Assembly (NCBI GenBank): GCA_002189035.1
Contig: NEEC01000016.1
Span: 2,069,001 to 2,133,000, forward strand
Direction: 5' to 3'
From: Utricularia gibba
Taxonomy: Eukaryota > Streptophyta > Magnoliopsida > Lamiales > Lentibulariaceae
Length of the DNA stretch: 64,000 nt
Below are positions 34,930 through 45,979 of this stretch, piece by piece. The first letter of the stretch is position 1. The number at the start of each line of letters is the position of its first letter. A program made the position numbers and the translations under genes. The notes below the pieces were generated by a model. The model saw nothing but the letters and a program-made list of their open reading frames with translations. It did not search any database and was not told the DNA's origin.

Positions 34930-35730
34930 GATGAGCAAACAAAACCATAAGCCCTGGCCGAGTCACGTAAGCCCAGGCAGACCCTCAAAACCTAAACCGT
35001 AAGCCAAGGCTAATCTCCTAAATCTGCACCCCCTACTGGATATAGCAAATCAACCCATGAGTAAGCTCCTGAACCAAGGCGCCAGTGACAAGAGTAAGCT
35101 CTGGTACAATTTGGGCACCGGTTTTCGTGAACCGCACGCGTAAGCCCTGAAAAGCCCTTAAGTACTAACCTTACTGTCAAAATCTCGAGACGGCAAGAGC
35201 ACCCAAAGCAAATCCACCCATGTTCAAAACAATGGGGTTTTCGCCAAAAGAGGGGACCGTTCGGATTGGGGAAGTCGCTCAACCCATGAGGGGTTCTGAC
35301 CTACTTCCCTAGCAGCGGTTCGGCTTGCATAAGGAGAGACTAAGGCAAACGGAAATCGAAAAGCCCAACCAAAGGGTTGGCAAAAGACACATACCCTCTA
35401 GATCATGCAAGCCCAAGCGAATATTCCAAATCTAAACCCCGTTATGGGCACAGCAAACCAACTCGGGGCTCACCCCAGAATGTGAAACCTCCTAAACCAA
35501 GGTGCCAGTGATAAGGATAAGACCTGTGTAATCCGGGCGGTTCCCCTAAACCAATCATATACACCTCGGAAAGCCCCAAAGTAAGGCTCTCGCCGTCAAA
35601 TCTAAAAACAGGAAATGCATTCAAAGCATATCCGGCTATACCCTGAAAAGCATAGATCTGGCCAGAAGAAGGCCTACTCAGATCGAGAGAGCAACTCACC
35701 CTAAGAGAGGTTCCGAGTTATATCCTTAAC
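34930..35730 (+). repeat. Two diverged tandem units in the 3' region of the Tat-like element
   Basis: Units of roughly 400 bp start near 34990 and 35400. Shared blocks include AACCAAGGCGCCAGTGA against AACCAAGGTGCCAGTGA and the paired CCCTGAAAAGCCC against CCTCGGAAAGCCCC. Spacing is similar within each unit. Plant Tat elements often carry tandem repeats between pol and the 3' LTR. Confidence 0.65.
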
Positions 35731-35902
35731 AACAATCGCACGTGAAAAAGGGGCCCAGCTAAGTGACTAGCAAATCGTGCAACTCACAAACCGAAAAAAT
35801 CAATGAAAACAAAAGCAGTACGTGAAAGTTGAGCAAACTAAGGAATGAGTCCCACATCGTGATTTCTAACATACAAAAAGCCCCAAACCGGGGACAGAGA
35901 TA

Positions 35903-37903
35903 TCAGTTCGGAAAAAAATAGAGTTCAGGAGGAAGAAGGGGGATTATCGGGGGACCAACGTGTCCCTCCATCCTTGCTCTCAGCTTAGCATTGTTCTCAT
36001 GCCCTATCCTCGCCCGAGTCAGCGCAATCAATCGCTCCCGATCAGCTTCAAACCCGAACTCCAGGGCCTGGAATGTATCCGTGATAACATCCAGCATGTT
36101 CTTATCCTTAGTCAGGGGATTATCCTGTCGAAGCGTGGATCCATGATTGACAGCCCGAATTCCCGGCTAAACTACCGTCGCTGCCGATATAGAAGCAAAC
36201 CAATTAGATCTCTGGCATAAATATTGGTTGAGCAACTCAACCTCCAAAGTCGAAATGCGACCCTTGGCATGTTCCAACTCCGCCTCCGTCTCCTCGAACC
36301 GTACTTTGAAGCCTTCTCTCTCCGATTTGGCATCGTCAACCGCCTTCCCCATCTCTTCAATCACAGTCTACAATTCTTCTTCTCGAAGCTCCCGTTTCTC
36401 AAGAATGCTCCTCAAGGAACTCCCTTCCTCCACCATCAACTTCATTTTGGCATCTTGGGCCTCAACGTGCTTCTGAAGTCGAAGAACCTCCTCTGATCGG
36501 GAACCGACCCCTTTGGCCATTCCCCATCCGAAGGTCAAGGCCTGGAGAAAGATTGTTAAATTAAAAGTCGGCTACAAATAGCACCGAGAAGGAAGAAGAT
36601 GAATACCTGCCAGATCCCCTTCAGCACTACTTCCGACTGAACATCCGGTGGATTCGGTACAGCTTCCTCCAACATCTTCCTTAATTCAGCCGGAAACGAA
36701 GAGGGGGGAAGCGTCAAATCATCCCTTAACACTATTAGAGTGGGATCCCTCTATGAGTCATTCGGGGAACCGAGGTAGAAGCGCTGATCGAGGAGGTCCC
36801 ACACCGAGAAGCGGGATATCGACAGGTCTAGGGGAAGGGGGGATTTTCTCTTTTCCCTTTCCGAATTGAGGAAGCGGAGTCAGCTCCCAAGTCCCGAAGA
36901 CCTCCACTACTTGATCCTCATCCTAGGAGAGATCGGCAGCATCCGGCTGAGCTCCACACGAACCAACCTAAAAGAAAAACCGAAAAAAGGTCACAATCGG
37001 GAATCCACGATAGCTGTTAAATAGAAGACAGACTTGTGTAGGGGAGGGCATCTCGGGCTCCTGCATGCTCTGCATCTTGGCAGAAAACCAGGCCATCTCT
37101 TCAGCTGCAAACGAAAGTCGGAAAAGCAATAAGGCATAGTGACGATTCTGAGACTCGGAAAAGCTGAACCCAACTACCTCTTTGCCTTTTAGAGGGTTTA
37201 TGAGCAAGTGCCTTAACCCTCTTCTTTTTCTTGGGGGACCCAGTTTGAACAGGTGGAGGAATCGGGGATGAAGCCAAAACGAGAGGGAAGATTGGAGAAG
37301 GGAGATCAACTGGGAAGTTCCACCGAAAACCCGAAGGGGGTGCTACCCAAACAAAAGAACACCACCAATCGTGGTGGGCATGAGGGGCTTTAACAATAAA
37401 ATTTGGGTTATCTTCGAATCGGCAAAACTGAAAATGAGATCAGCCATCCATCGGGGACTTCCTTTACGAATAGCTATCTTGAAGAGATGAAGAAAATCTA
37501 CCAGAGTCATAGTCGGATCCATACCGGCCGAATAGAAGAGAAAGGTAGTGAAGTAGAATATGGAATTCGGGGCGAGGTAGTAAAGCGAAATCACAAAGGT
37601 GTAGAGAAAATGGTTTATTAAAGGATGAAGTGGAAAGTGTAAACCACTTTCAAAATAGGCAAGCGGAATTGGGAAATTGAATGGAGGCAGGGGGTTCTCA
37701 CCTACCCCCCAAGGGATTTCGGTGTCCCGAGCATGAGAAAGTTGGTACTCATCAGGGATCGAGTATCGAATGCAAAGAGAAGGGATGTTCAGTTCGCTAG
37801 ATCTCTTACCCATTTTCGGAAAATCGAAAGAAGCCCCAAACCCTAGAACGAGGCGGAAGTCAGAAAGGGTGAAGGACTCAGAAAGACAAAGGGAACCCGT
37901 CAA
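35903..37903 (-). pseudogene. Antisense accessory gene of the Tat-like element (gypsy-type transposase_28-like domain)
   Basis: The frame 37903-37343 (186 codons; internal ATG at 37813 gives MGKRSSELNIP) contains PLAYFESGLHFPLHPLINHF and FVISLYYLAPNSIFYFTTFL. These fit the Pfam 'putative gypsy type transposon' pattern in which GlrfPlhpf is followed by lapnqlxPnswr. Further minus-strand pieces (37309-36968, 36364-36167, 36097-35903) carry a Lys-rich link and a coiled coil (EAELEHAKGRISTLEVELL), probably later exons or frameshifted continuation. It opposes gag-pol transcription. Such antisense ORFs are known from Grande- and Tat-type elements; their function is unclear. No continuous frame remains. 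Confidence 0.65.
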
Positions 37904-38307
37904 AAATCTCAGAAGACCGAACGGAAAAGACGAAAAACCGACTGGTACCTGAGGAACTGGCGGTTTCTAACGGTTATCGCGACGGTCGAGCGGCGGACGA
38001 GTGCGACGGAGCATGGAGAGCACAGAAATCTTGCGGGTAACAAAGAGAGTAAGGGAAAGAACTGACGTGAGGAGCGTTTATTTATGTGGGAGGGATTCAG
38101 GAGATGAAGCGTCGAGACGTTTGAGGTGCCTAGAGTGAGCCGAAAAAAACGTGGCGTGTTTATGAGCCGACGTGTGGCACAGGTATCGGTCCAAAGTGGT
38201 TTGTGGCTCATTCGTGGAAAGCGGTACTTCAAAAATCGGTACTGTAGTAATTTTGATTCCCCCACTTACCCCGAAAGGGCCAATGTCGGCAAATTAGAGG
38301 GGCTGAA

Positions 38308-38612
38308 TGATGGGGGATAAATTGGTCGAGGATAATCGGCTTCTAAAAGGCTGCCAAAAGAGACTCTGAGGGATAATGCCAGTCGACAGACCGATATCTA
38401 TCAGAAATCTGACATATATGGATGTATGACACGGTCTGAAAAGCGGCCGAATTACGGCATAACAGGCGGCCGATATCTGAAAACTGAGATCGTATAGCAG
38501 GTGCAGAAAGCATCCGATACTTACAGCCTTTAGGATTCGGTCAGATTGAGCTCTTCTATAAATAGAAGAAATCATTACGAAGAAGAGGTTTGACCCTAAG
38601 CCTCCCAACCTG
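38308..38612 (+). mobile_element. Truncated 3' LTR of the Tat-like element
   Basis: Starts TGATGGGGGATAAATTGG just after a purine tract (TTAGAGGGGC). Similarity to the 5' LTR runs through TATAAATA (38557-38564) and stops at CCTCCCAACCTG. The R/U5 end is missing. Confidence 0.8.
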
Positions 38613-39467
38613 ATTTTTGGTTTAGGGTTAGAGCAACAAGATTTTTGATGCCCACCAAACAATTTCAATGTGGGCTTCGATTGCCACTACCACCTTTCAT
38701 GTGTGAGTCATTGAGATGCTTGGAGGTCTCATTATCCCACCTAACTCCTCGTTCACTTGCTCATGTGCTAGCATTTATGAGAGTATGCATAGAGGAACAT
38801 ATTATACTGGCCCTTCCAATTTTTTTTTTGTAAGTGTGTGTATTCAAAATTGTAAAAGTAATCATTTCTCATTAAAAGGTAAGCCATCTATAACACTTGT
38901 CAATTCTATTCGAAGTGGGTACCATGCTTGGTGGACAAGTTTCATTTGAGTGTGTCCACTTGAACAATAGCAAATTCCAAGGACTCTTAGCTCTTCCAAG
39001 TCGATTGGAAAGGGAAAGGGTAATGTGCATGTAGTTGAGTTGCATGGCTAGCAACTTGCAATTTATGAATCTGATAAATCGTGTTGTAGGATTTTAGAGA
39101 CTAGCGAGATAGGGGTGGATTCCTTGTTGACCCTATTTGGTGAAAAAAGCATGCATTTAAGCGATATAGTACCCTCAGTGATTGACATCACAAGTACTCG
39201 ACGCTTCTGGTGTGATCAAGATAGAGTGATATGCAAGCACCTAAAACCTGATGATGTGATCATTGAGGAAGAGATGTCACTAGGCTTTGCTTCTTGACTG
39301 GAGAGTGATATAGGGAGCAATGTGGAGGAAGAAAATCCACAATAGCCCTCGTGTGTGGATGTGGACCAAATTATGGAAGAAACGCTGAGCTCTGTGCAAA
39401 GCTTCAATGATATTAAAGTAGGTGGGCATACACTAGCCCAACCTCATCGACCAACTGACACTCACAA
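38613..39467 (+). other. Unassigned sequence with short plus-strand frames
   Basis: Frames such as 39115-39297 (MHLSDIVPSVIDITSTRRFW) look protein-like and may be upstream parts of the phosphatase pseudogene that follows. No family is recognised. Confidence 0.3.
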
Positions 39468-40290
39468 AAGCTACTTGTGTTAGATGTGAATGGAGTTCTT
39501 GCAAACATTGTCTTCAAAGACAAATACTAGACGTTACATCATAAACTAGATGTTGTCTTAAATGGAGCAACATAGTATGACGTGTTTCGATTGCCGTATA
39601 TTTACATGATGTTCAAGTCATCCCTTGTTTTATTTTTTGGCATACGCAGTCTTCCTGAGATCCTTCACCCGTGAGTTCATCCAATGGTGTTTCGAGAACT
39701 TTGATGTTGGTATATGGTTTTCAAGGAGCGCATAAGTCCCAATCCATGATAACAATAGGCCCTGACCAATTGTATTATGCACTAACATGTGCATCTTTCT
39801 ACAGCACACAACTACATGAGATAGTCAAGTGGGTGTTTGGACTGAATGCAGACAGCTCATTGGCCTTCATATGGGATGCATCAAAGGCTACTAAAATGCA
39901 TGTATGTGCTCATGATAATTGGTCAAAGTTTGCTGTGTTGAAAGACTTGTTGTGTATCTAGGGGAAAGATGAAAGCTTCGAAGGTCTGTACAATGCCATT
40001 AACACGTTACTACTCAAAGAAACCTAGTTTAAGTGAAGTTGCATTCATATATTTTGGATTGTATGTTGTCTGATTATACTTACATGTCTCTATTTTGCAA
40101 CAACATGAAAATGTTATCTAAGAAACCAATACCATACAAGTACATGGACATACATGATGTTGCATTATGTGAGAGTGGAGAAATACGCACATTCCTTCAA
40201 GGTATACTGCAAGCAGATTGTGTGCCCAGTTTCATGAGAAATGGACAAATTGGACAACCTCCATTAGATATTGAACACCTCCTATGGGAT
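39468..40290 (+). pseudogene. SCP/FCP1-type (NLI-interacting factor) phosphatase fragment
   Basis: In changing frames: KLLVLDVNGVLANIVFKDKY (39468), the motif-I region of plant HAD phosphatases (DxNG form); REFIQWCFENFDVGIWFSRS (39670); SSLAFIWDASKATKM (39850); NTLLLKE; and GEIRTFLQGILQADCVPSFM followed by RNGQIGQPPL (40170-40262). This is the order of the SCP1-like catalytic domain, which removes phosphate from proteins such as the RNA polymerase II tail. No introns are evident between the blocks, but several stops and shifts are. It lies between a truncated Tat LTR and a truncated family B LTR. Confidence 0.65.
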
Positions 40291-40317
40291 TATTACATAG
40301 TATTTGCATTACATAGA

Positions 40318-41000
40318 GGATTTCTCATTCACACCAAAGCACTAGAAATGCAACAGAAAGCAAGAAAACATAGAAAGTAACAAGAGCAAGTTCGACAATA
40401 GAAATGGAAGTGCAAAAAGCTAAAATAAAATGTCCAGCGGGTGCTCTAAGGTATAGATCTACTGAATCTGGAGGTTTTGGGCGAAAACAAGGTTTGGAGA
40501 CGAAGATCCGAGGCTGGCCGGAGCTATTTGTCAGAAAATCACCGTTCTCCTCTACTTCCTGCTTGTCACTATTCATTGTCGTTCAAAAATTGTCGTCCCT
40601 TCTCTCTCCTCCTTCCTCTTTTCTTTTCGTGCTCAAAGGGTAGCTCCATCTTTTCCATGGCCTTTTAAAAGGAATATCTCTGTTCCAGATCTTATCTTTT
40701 CAAAAGGTGGCTGCTTTCGGTGAAAAGTAACTTCTGCATAGCTTTTCTATCCCTTTTGACTTTTCAACGCGGAAAATGCACTGCCAATACTAACTTCTAC
40801 CCTGTTAAGACTTAGAAACAAACTAGAAGGAAACATTAGATTTTTGGCTTAATTGTTTCCAATGGAGCATGTTTTCACAATAAACACATTCCTACCAACT
40901 AGATACACAAAAGGAAACAATTAGGCATATGTAACAACATTTTACCCTATAAAACACTCCTAAAAAAATATATAAAAACACACTAAAAACAGTGTTATCA
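40318..41000 (-). mobile_element. Truncated LTR, family B, with gypsy internal end upstream
   Basis: The minus strand starts TGATAACACTGTTTTTAGTG at 41000. The block ACAGAAAGCA...AGTAACA near 40350-40385 recurs near 60990-61020 in another family B copy. Just upstream on the minus strand (41019-41060) stands the gypsy tail GACTTGAGGACAAGTC, so this is a 3' LTR. The left end is cut at about 40318. Confidence 0.6.
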
Positions 41001-41585
41001 CAACATACAACAATGACTCTAGACTTGTCCTCAAGTCTAAAACAGAAAAGATAACTAACAACCACTGAAGATTGAGTCTGTCGAGGCAAAGAAAAAGTTT
41101 CCAATTCATGCAATCCATGTAATGAGTGAAGATAAGGTACATCAAGTGTGGAAAAGAATAGTTTCACTCAAGCACACAGAATAGAGGTTAGTGGCATGCG
41201 TTCAAGTGTTCAAAAATCACATTTGCACTAGTCGAAACTTGATCCTAGCAAGTAGTAACATACAAACAGTGGCATGTATGAGCGTTGCCTTGCAAGGCAC
41301 TTAAGACTTATGGCAAAAGTATGGATAAAAACTAAAATGATGCACATGGAGGTACTAGAGAAAAGCATAGAAACTTAAGAACTCTTCCACTACGACTTAG
41401 TCACGTTCCCCTCCTGTTTATTTGACCTTATTTCTTCGAGAGTGGTTGGCCAGATCACTAGCATGTTTAGGAAGAAGATGCTAAGTTCATAGTGTTTGAA
41501 CCTCAAGCTCTTATCTTCTACAATTTTACAGCATGGCTCTTCTGATGTGCCCGCCTTTTGTACCTCTCTTCCTATATATATATAT
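41001..41585 (-). other. Internal 3' tail of a gypsy element, then unassigned sequence
   Basis: Only the GAGGACAAGTC tail is recognisable. The polypurine tract expected before the LTR is degraded. A short (TA)n tract lies at 41573-41587 next to the start of copia sequence. Confidence 0.4.
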
Positions 41586-41589
41586 AATA

Positions 41590-43355
41590 GGGAAGAAGAT
41601 AGAATTAGATGCAGTGACATCTAAGGACCAACAAACTACTAATATGGATGCAAACACGTCGATGAATGAAACTGGCAGCGTTGAGACCTCTAACCAAGGC
41701 ACACTAAGAAGGTCTAGTAGGGTGCCTCGCCCTATTACTAGACTTGATCTTCTTGAGAAAGAACAAGAGTTGTTCCTTCTTGAAGAACAACTCCAACTTG
41801 ATGATCCTTGAACATATGAAGAAGCAATTCAAGATGTTGATGCTTCTAAGTGGAAGGATGCTATGGATTCCGAAATGGATTCCATGTATAGCAATCAAGT
41901 ATGGGCACTTGTTGATCCACCTAAGGGTATCGTACCCATTGGGTGTAAATGGATCTTTAAGAGAAAGAGAGGACCTGATGGAAAGGTTCAAACCTATAAA
42001 GCTAGACTTGTAGCTAAGGCTTATAGCCAAAGAGAGGGAATCGATTATGAGGAAACTTTCTCACTTGTAGCCATGCTTAAGTCCATCAAATATCTCTTGT
42101 CTATTATTGCACATCTCGATTATGAGATATGGCAGATGGATGTCAAAATTGCTTTTCTAAATGGGTTCCTAAAAGAGGAAATCTTTATGGAACAGCCTAA
42201 GGGTTTTGTATCCACGAATAGTGCCAAAGTGTGCAAGCTGCAAAGATCTATTTATGGATTGAAACAAGCGTCTAGGAGTTGGAATCAGTGATTTGATGAA
42301 ACTATAACAGGTTTTGATTTCATTAAGAATCCAAATGAATTGTGTGTGTATAAGTTGGTTAATGGAAGCTTTGTAGTATTTCTTATCCTCTATGTCGATG
42401 ACATTCTGCTGACTGGAAATAATGTAGGATTGTAATCAAGCATGTTGAACTTCTTCAACATCTTTTCCAAGTATGTCCTTTGAGATAAGCCCAATATTCT
42501 TTTCGCTCTATCTCTATAGAGTTGAATCCCAAGAATATAGAAAACTTCTCCCAAATCTTTCATATAGAAAGTATTGGACAGCCAAACTTTGATAGATGTC
42601 AACAGGACTTTTGCCAGTTAGACATGGTATTCATCTCTCCAAGCAAATGAGTCCCAAAACTCTGGAGGAGAGAGATTCCATGGCTAGAGTTCCATACGCT
42701 TCGGCGATAGGCAGTCTTATGTATGCAATGCTCTGTACAAGACTGGATATAGCATTTGCTGTCAATTTGATCAGTAGATATCAGTCTAATCTGGGTCTTG
42801 AGCTTTTGACTGCAGTCAAGAATGTCCTAAAGTACTTGAGAAGGACTATGGACATGTTCATGATATATGGAGCAGATGACTTGAAAATAACTGGATATAC
42901 GGATTCGGACTTTCAAGCAGATGTCGATGATGGAAAATCAACTTCTAGATACATTTTTACCTAATGGTGGAGTAGTCGATTGGAAGAGTTCCAAACAAGA
43001 AATGACTGCATATTCCACCACAAAAGTCGAGTATATGGCAGCTTCAGAAGCAGCAAAGGAGGTTGTTTGGATCAAGAAGTTTATTCTTGAGTTGGGAGTA
43101 GTTCCTACCATTGAGTCACCAATTCCCCTTAATTGTGACAACAATGGTGCCATTGCCCAGGCAAAGGAACCAAGATCCCATAAGAACTCCAAACATATAG
43201 AAAAGCGATATCACATCCTTCAAGAAATTGTGGCAAGGGGATATGTGATAATGGAGAAAATAGCGTCGAAAGAGAATGTGGCCGATCCACTTACTAAGCC
43301 TATGAATCAAAAATACTTGGATCGTCATCTTGAGAAGATGGGATTAAGATACTGA
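41590..43355 (+). pseudogene. Ty1/copia pol: RT and RNase H, with internal inverted segment
   Basis: Frames in order: RRSSRVPRPITRLDL; WKDAMDSEMDSMYSNQVWAL; GCKWIFKRKRGPDGKVQTYK; YDYEETFS-like (IDYEETFSLVAML); QMDVKIAFLNGFLKEEIFME; KLQRSIYGLKQASRSWNQ, stop; ILYVDDILLTGNNVG. Next comes the inverted piece (separate entry), then PVRHGIHLSKQMSPKTLEER, PYASAIGSLMYAMLCTRLDI and RNase H (WKSSKQEMTAYSTTKVEYMA, NSKHIEKRYHILQEIV, NVADPLTKPM). Stops at 41811, 42289 and 42962. The YVDD motif is intact. No integrase or gag precedes it. Confidence 0.9.
42431..42602 (-). repeat. Inverted segment inside copia RT
   Basis: Read on the minus strand this piece encodes LTSIKVWLSNTFYMKDLGEV, FYILGIQLYRDRAKRIL, then GLSQRTYLEKMLKKFNML. 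In copia RT this belongs exactly between NNVG and GLLPVRHG, which flank it on the plus strand. So about 172 bp is inverted in place with no evident loss. No repeats long enough to explain it are seen at the borders. Confidence 0.9.
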
Positions 43356-43384
43356 AGTGAATGGCTTTAGCGCAAGTAGGAGAT

Positions 43385-43786
43385 TGTTTGAAGTATGCTC
43401 AAAAGCCATGTAATCTAGCATCCCATAATTGTTGTTCTCCCTTTTGCGGCAACGTCCAAAATTACATGTTTGGAGAATGTATTTTTAAGTTGTTAAAAAT
43501 ATTCGACAGATTCTCCTATAACATACATATTCGAATGGTTCACAGTTTGAATACTTTGATTGGGCATCATCGTTGGTTTAACTATCACCTCTGTTTCTTT
43601 TACTGTGTTGATAAAGTGCTTGTCAAGATACAGTAGGTAGTGGGTCGAATGGTGCATGACATGAGATGTCAAAATAAACATGTGGGGGCACATGAGATGA
43701 TCTGACCGAACTTGTGAAACTTGAGATATCACCAGTTACGAAAAGGAAAAAAAAATTTCCCACCTTACGCTGTGCATAACACGACA
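43385..43786 (+). mobile_element. Copia LTR between pol and a following PBS plus gag
   Basis: 402 bp from TGTTTGAAGTATGC to ...AACACGACA. A purine tract (AAGTAGGAGAT) precedes it, as for a 3' LTR. A PBS begins at 43788, as for a 5' LTR. It thus serves both elements. Confidence 0.75.
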
Positions 43787-43787
43787 A

Positions 43788-43804
43788 TGGTATCACAGCG
43801 AGGT
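43788..43804 (+). other. Initiator-Met-type primer-binding site
   Basis: TGGTATCACAGCGAGG stands one base after the LTR end. It differs at one position from the copia PBS beginning TGGTATCAGAGC. Confidence 0.75.
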
Positions 43805-44550
43805 TTAGCAACTATCTGATCGTCGTCAAATTTAAACCATGGGCTGTGCAATATTTTACACATGTTGGTTTATTTTGATTGTCGATTCTTGGTTGTTAAG
43901 GCCATTTGTTTTTCAAAACTACCATCTCTAGTTTGAGTGGGAGTTTGGAATTCTGTATTGGCTAGCTCGATACACGACTTGGTTTAAACAAGGGAAAAAT
44001 GGTTCTCTAGAAATTTATTGGTTTATTGATTTTCAGAATTTATTTTTTAAAATCAAAGATCAAGTTTTGAAACATTTTATGTTAATTTTTCTTGGCTCTC
44101 CATTCAGGCAATATTATGAATGATATGTGATATTGTTCGTTTATTGTTAAAGCATGAGATGTTGTGACTATGTGAGTTTTTATATCAAGAATGGCATGTG
44201 TACCTGAGATATTAAAGTACTTATATGGTTGCTAGCTGAATGGGTTTGCTTGACTAGCATTTTATTCAAGAATGGCATGGACACCTGAGAATGGAAATGT
44301 TAGGAGCAGAGGTAGAATCGCATATGAGATATGTGAATCAAGTTGTTGACTGTTGTTTTACATGCTCCAAGAATAGCATATGTACTTGAAGAGATGTAGG
44401 GCAAGGATAATTCTATCTGTTACATTGTGTATACCTTGTTTATGTGATAAACATAAATGTAGTAATCAATTAGTCAAAGTCCGTGACTTCTTGATTGATG
44501 TGGATGCTTGAATATATGAAGATCTTGCTAGTTCTCCATTTACAGGAAAA
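43805..44550 (+). other. Copia leader (non-coding)
   Basis: About 750 bases between PBS and gag start. The phrase AAGAATGGCATG(T/G)(G/A)(T/C)ACCTGAGA recurs at about 44187 and 44268 and, changed, near 44370, a small repeat in the leader. No gene. Confidence 0.5.
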
Positions 44551-45100
44551 ATGAAGTTGAAATCAAACAATCCAACTGCCAGTATTCTCAATGACCACAA
44601 GTTGGTTGGCCCCAACTTTGTGGATTGGCTAAGGAACCTGAAACTTGTTCTGCAGTATGAGCGAGCCGCTAGTGTATTGGGTGGAAAGCCTCCTGTGCCA
44701 GTTCACCCATCTAATCCCACAGATATGGAGCACAAGTTGCTTGTTCAGTGGGAGACGGATGATAACATGGCAAGGTGTTACATGTTGGCCTCTATGAATT
44801 CTGATTTGACGAGGTAACATGAGAATTGCACCACAGCAGCTTCCATCTTGGAACACCTCCGAGAACTATATGGTGCGTCAAGATGATCCTCTCAATATGA
44901 GATATCGAGTAGGCTGTTTGGTGCATGTATGGAGGAAGGTTTAGATGTTAGTGTCCATGTGAATTCTATGATTATGCTTATAGAAGGGCTAGAAAATCTT
45001 GATTTCAAGATGGACGTTGATCTGAAGACTGATCTGGTTCTATAATTGCTACCAAAGTCATTTGGAAGCTTCAGTAAAATTTTTTTCCTTTTCATAATCA
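44551..45100 (+). pseudogene. Ty1/copia gag (UBN2-type), truncated
   Basis: From ATG 44551: LNDHKLVGPNFVDWLRNLKL, VLQYERAASVLGGKPP, then WETDDNMARCYMLASMNSDL and a stop; on in frame: LEHLRELYGAS, SSRLFGACMEEGLDVSVHVN, EGLENLDFKMDVDLKTDLVL. This is the copia gag/UBN2 pattern (LxGxNYxDWkRNL, DDxARCYILASM). No knuckle or pol follows; the sequence becomes unrecognisable after about 45100. Confidence 0.82.
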
Positions 45101-45979
45101 ATGATATCTCATATCACCAATAACATCGAACCTACAATGCCTCTAGCTCGTCCACATGAACTAAAAATCAATCCGACAAGGTTATACTAACAAATGTATC
45201 ACATATATCTTGCCCAAAATAGGTTTAAACCATCTCATGGAATAAACATCCGTTTAACGCCAATATCTCATATTACCACCAAGACTTGATTCAACTCATG
45301 AATCAACATGTTGGGAAAAACACAGTGAAGCCAATGCTAATATCTCATATTAACACTGACCATCAACATTGAAGAAACAAGGGGGATAAGCGAAGAAAAT
45401 TAGCAAACTCGAAACGAGACTCGAGTTCTCTTCTTCGTATCGCTATTCATTGGTCTCGTTTCTTCCTTGATCACTTTTCCTCTTTCGAAGATTGAACACC
45501 TCTTCCCAGAAGAAGAACTTCCAAACCCTAGGAAGTAGGCCAACTGGCTCCTATTTGTATTGGCATGCATTTTAATACAGCATGCTTTCCAATATGAGCT
45601 CGGGCTTTAGGAATATAAGCTTGGGCCTCATGGCCCAAATCATCAATCCATATTATTTTGGGCCTTGGTTACCAATCTAGGCCAGAGCCCATATAACCGA
45701 TATTTAACCATTTTGTGATCCAAATTTAAAGACATGCTAGAGTCCACTAAAACTCGAATCACAAGCATCTCGAACAATGAGAGGTGAGAAATCTCATTTC
45801 TCTAACAACGATATTGTCCCAAGATATCGTGTCTCTCATAAAATACAAGAGATGCCTAGCATAAAACACAGAAGACAAATAGATCAAAAATATACAAAAC
45901 ACATAGGGTAAGATTTTATTCAATGTTTAGGAGGAGAAGTAGGACCTGCGTTAGTCTGCGAATCAAGCATAATCTCTAA
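45101..45979. other. Unassigned sequence
   Basis: No gene recognised. The phrase ATATCTCATATTA occurs twice (about 45262 and 45343), each near a run mentioning AACATG or CCAATGC, hinting at a short decayed tandem. Confidence 0.3.

Larger units (their letters stand above)
25979..38612 (+). mobile_element. Tat-like Ty3/gypsy retrotransposon with two nested solo LTRs
   Basis: Layout: 5' LTR, PBS, gag, protease, RT, RNase H, second RNase H, integrase, tandem repeats, antisense ORFs, truncated 3' LTR. The extra RNase H after the first and the long 3' region with antisense frames point to the Tat lineage. Every coding domain carries stops or frameshifts, so it is not autonomous. After removing the nested LTRs (28392-29816 and 32874-34324) it is about 9.8 kb. 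Confidence 0.85.

Noticed and set aside
41573-41587. TA dinucleotide run as a microsatellite of note
   Set aside because: Too short to matter.
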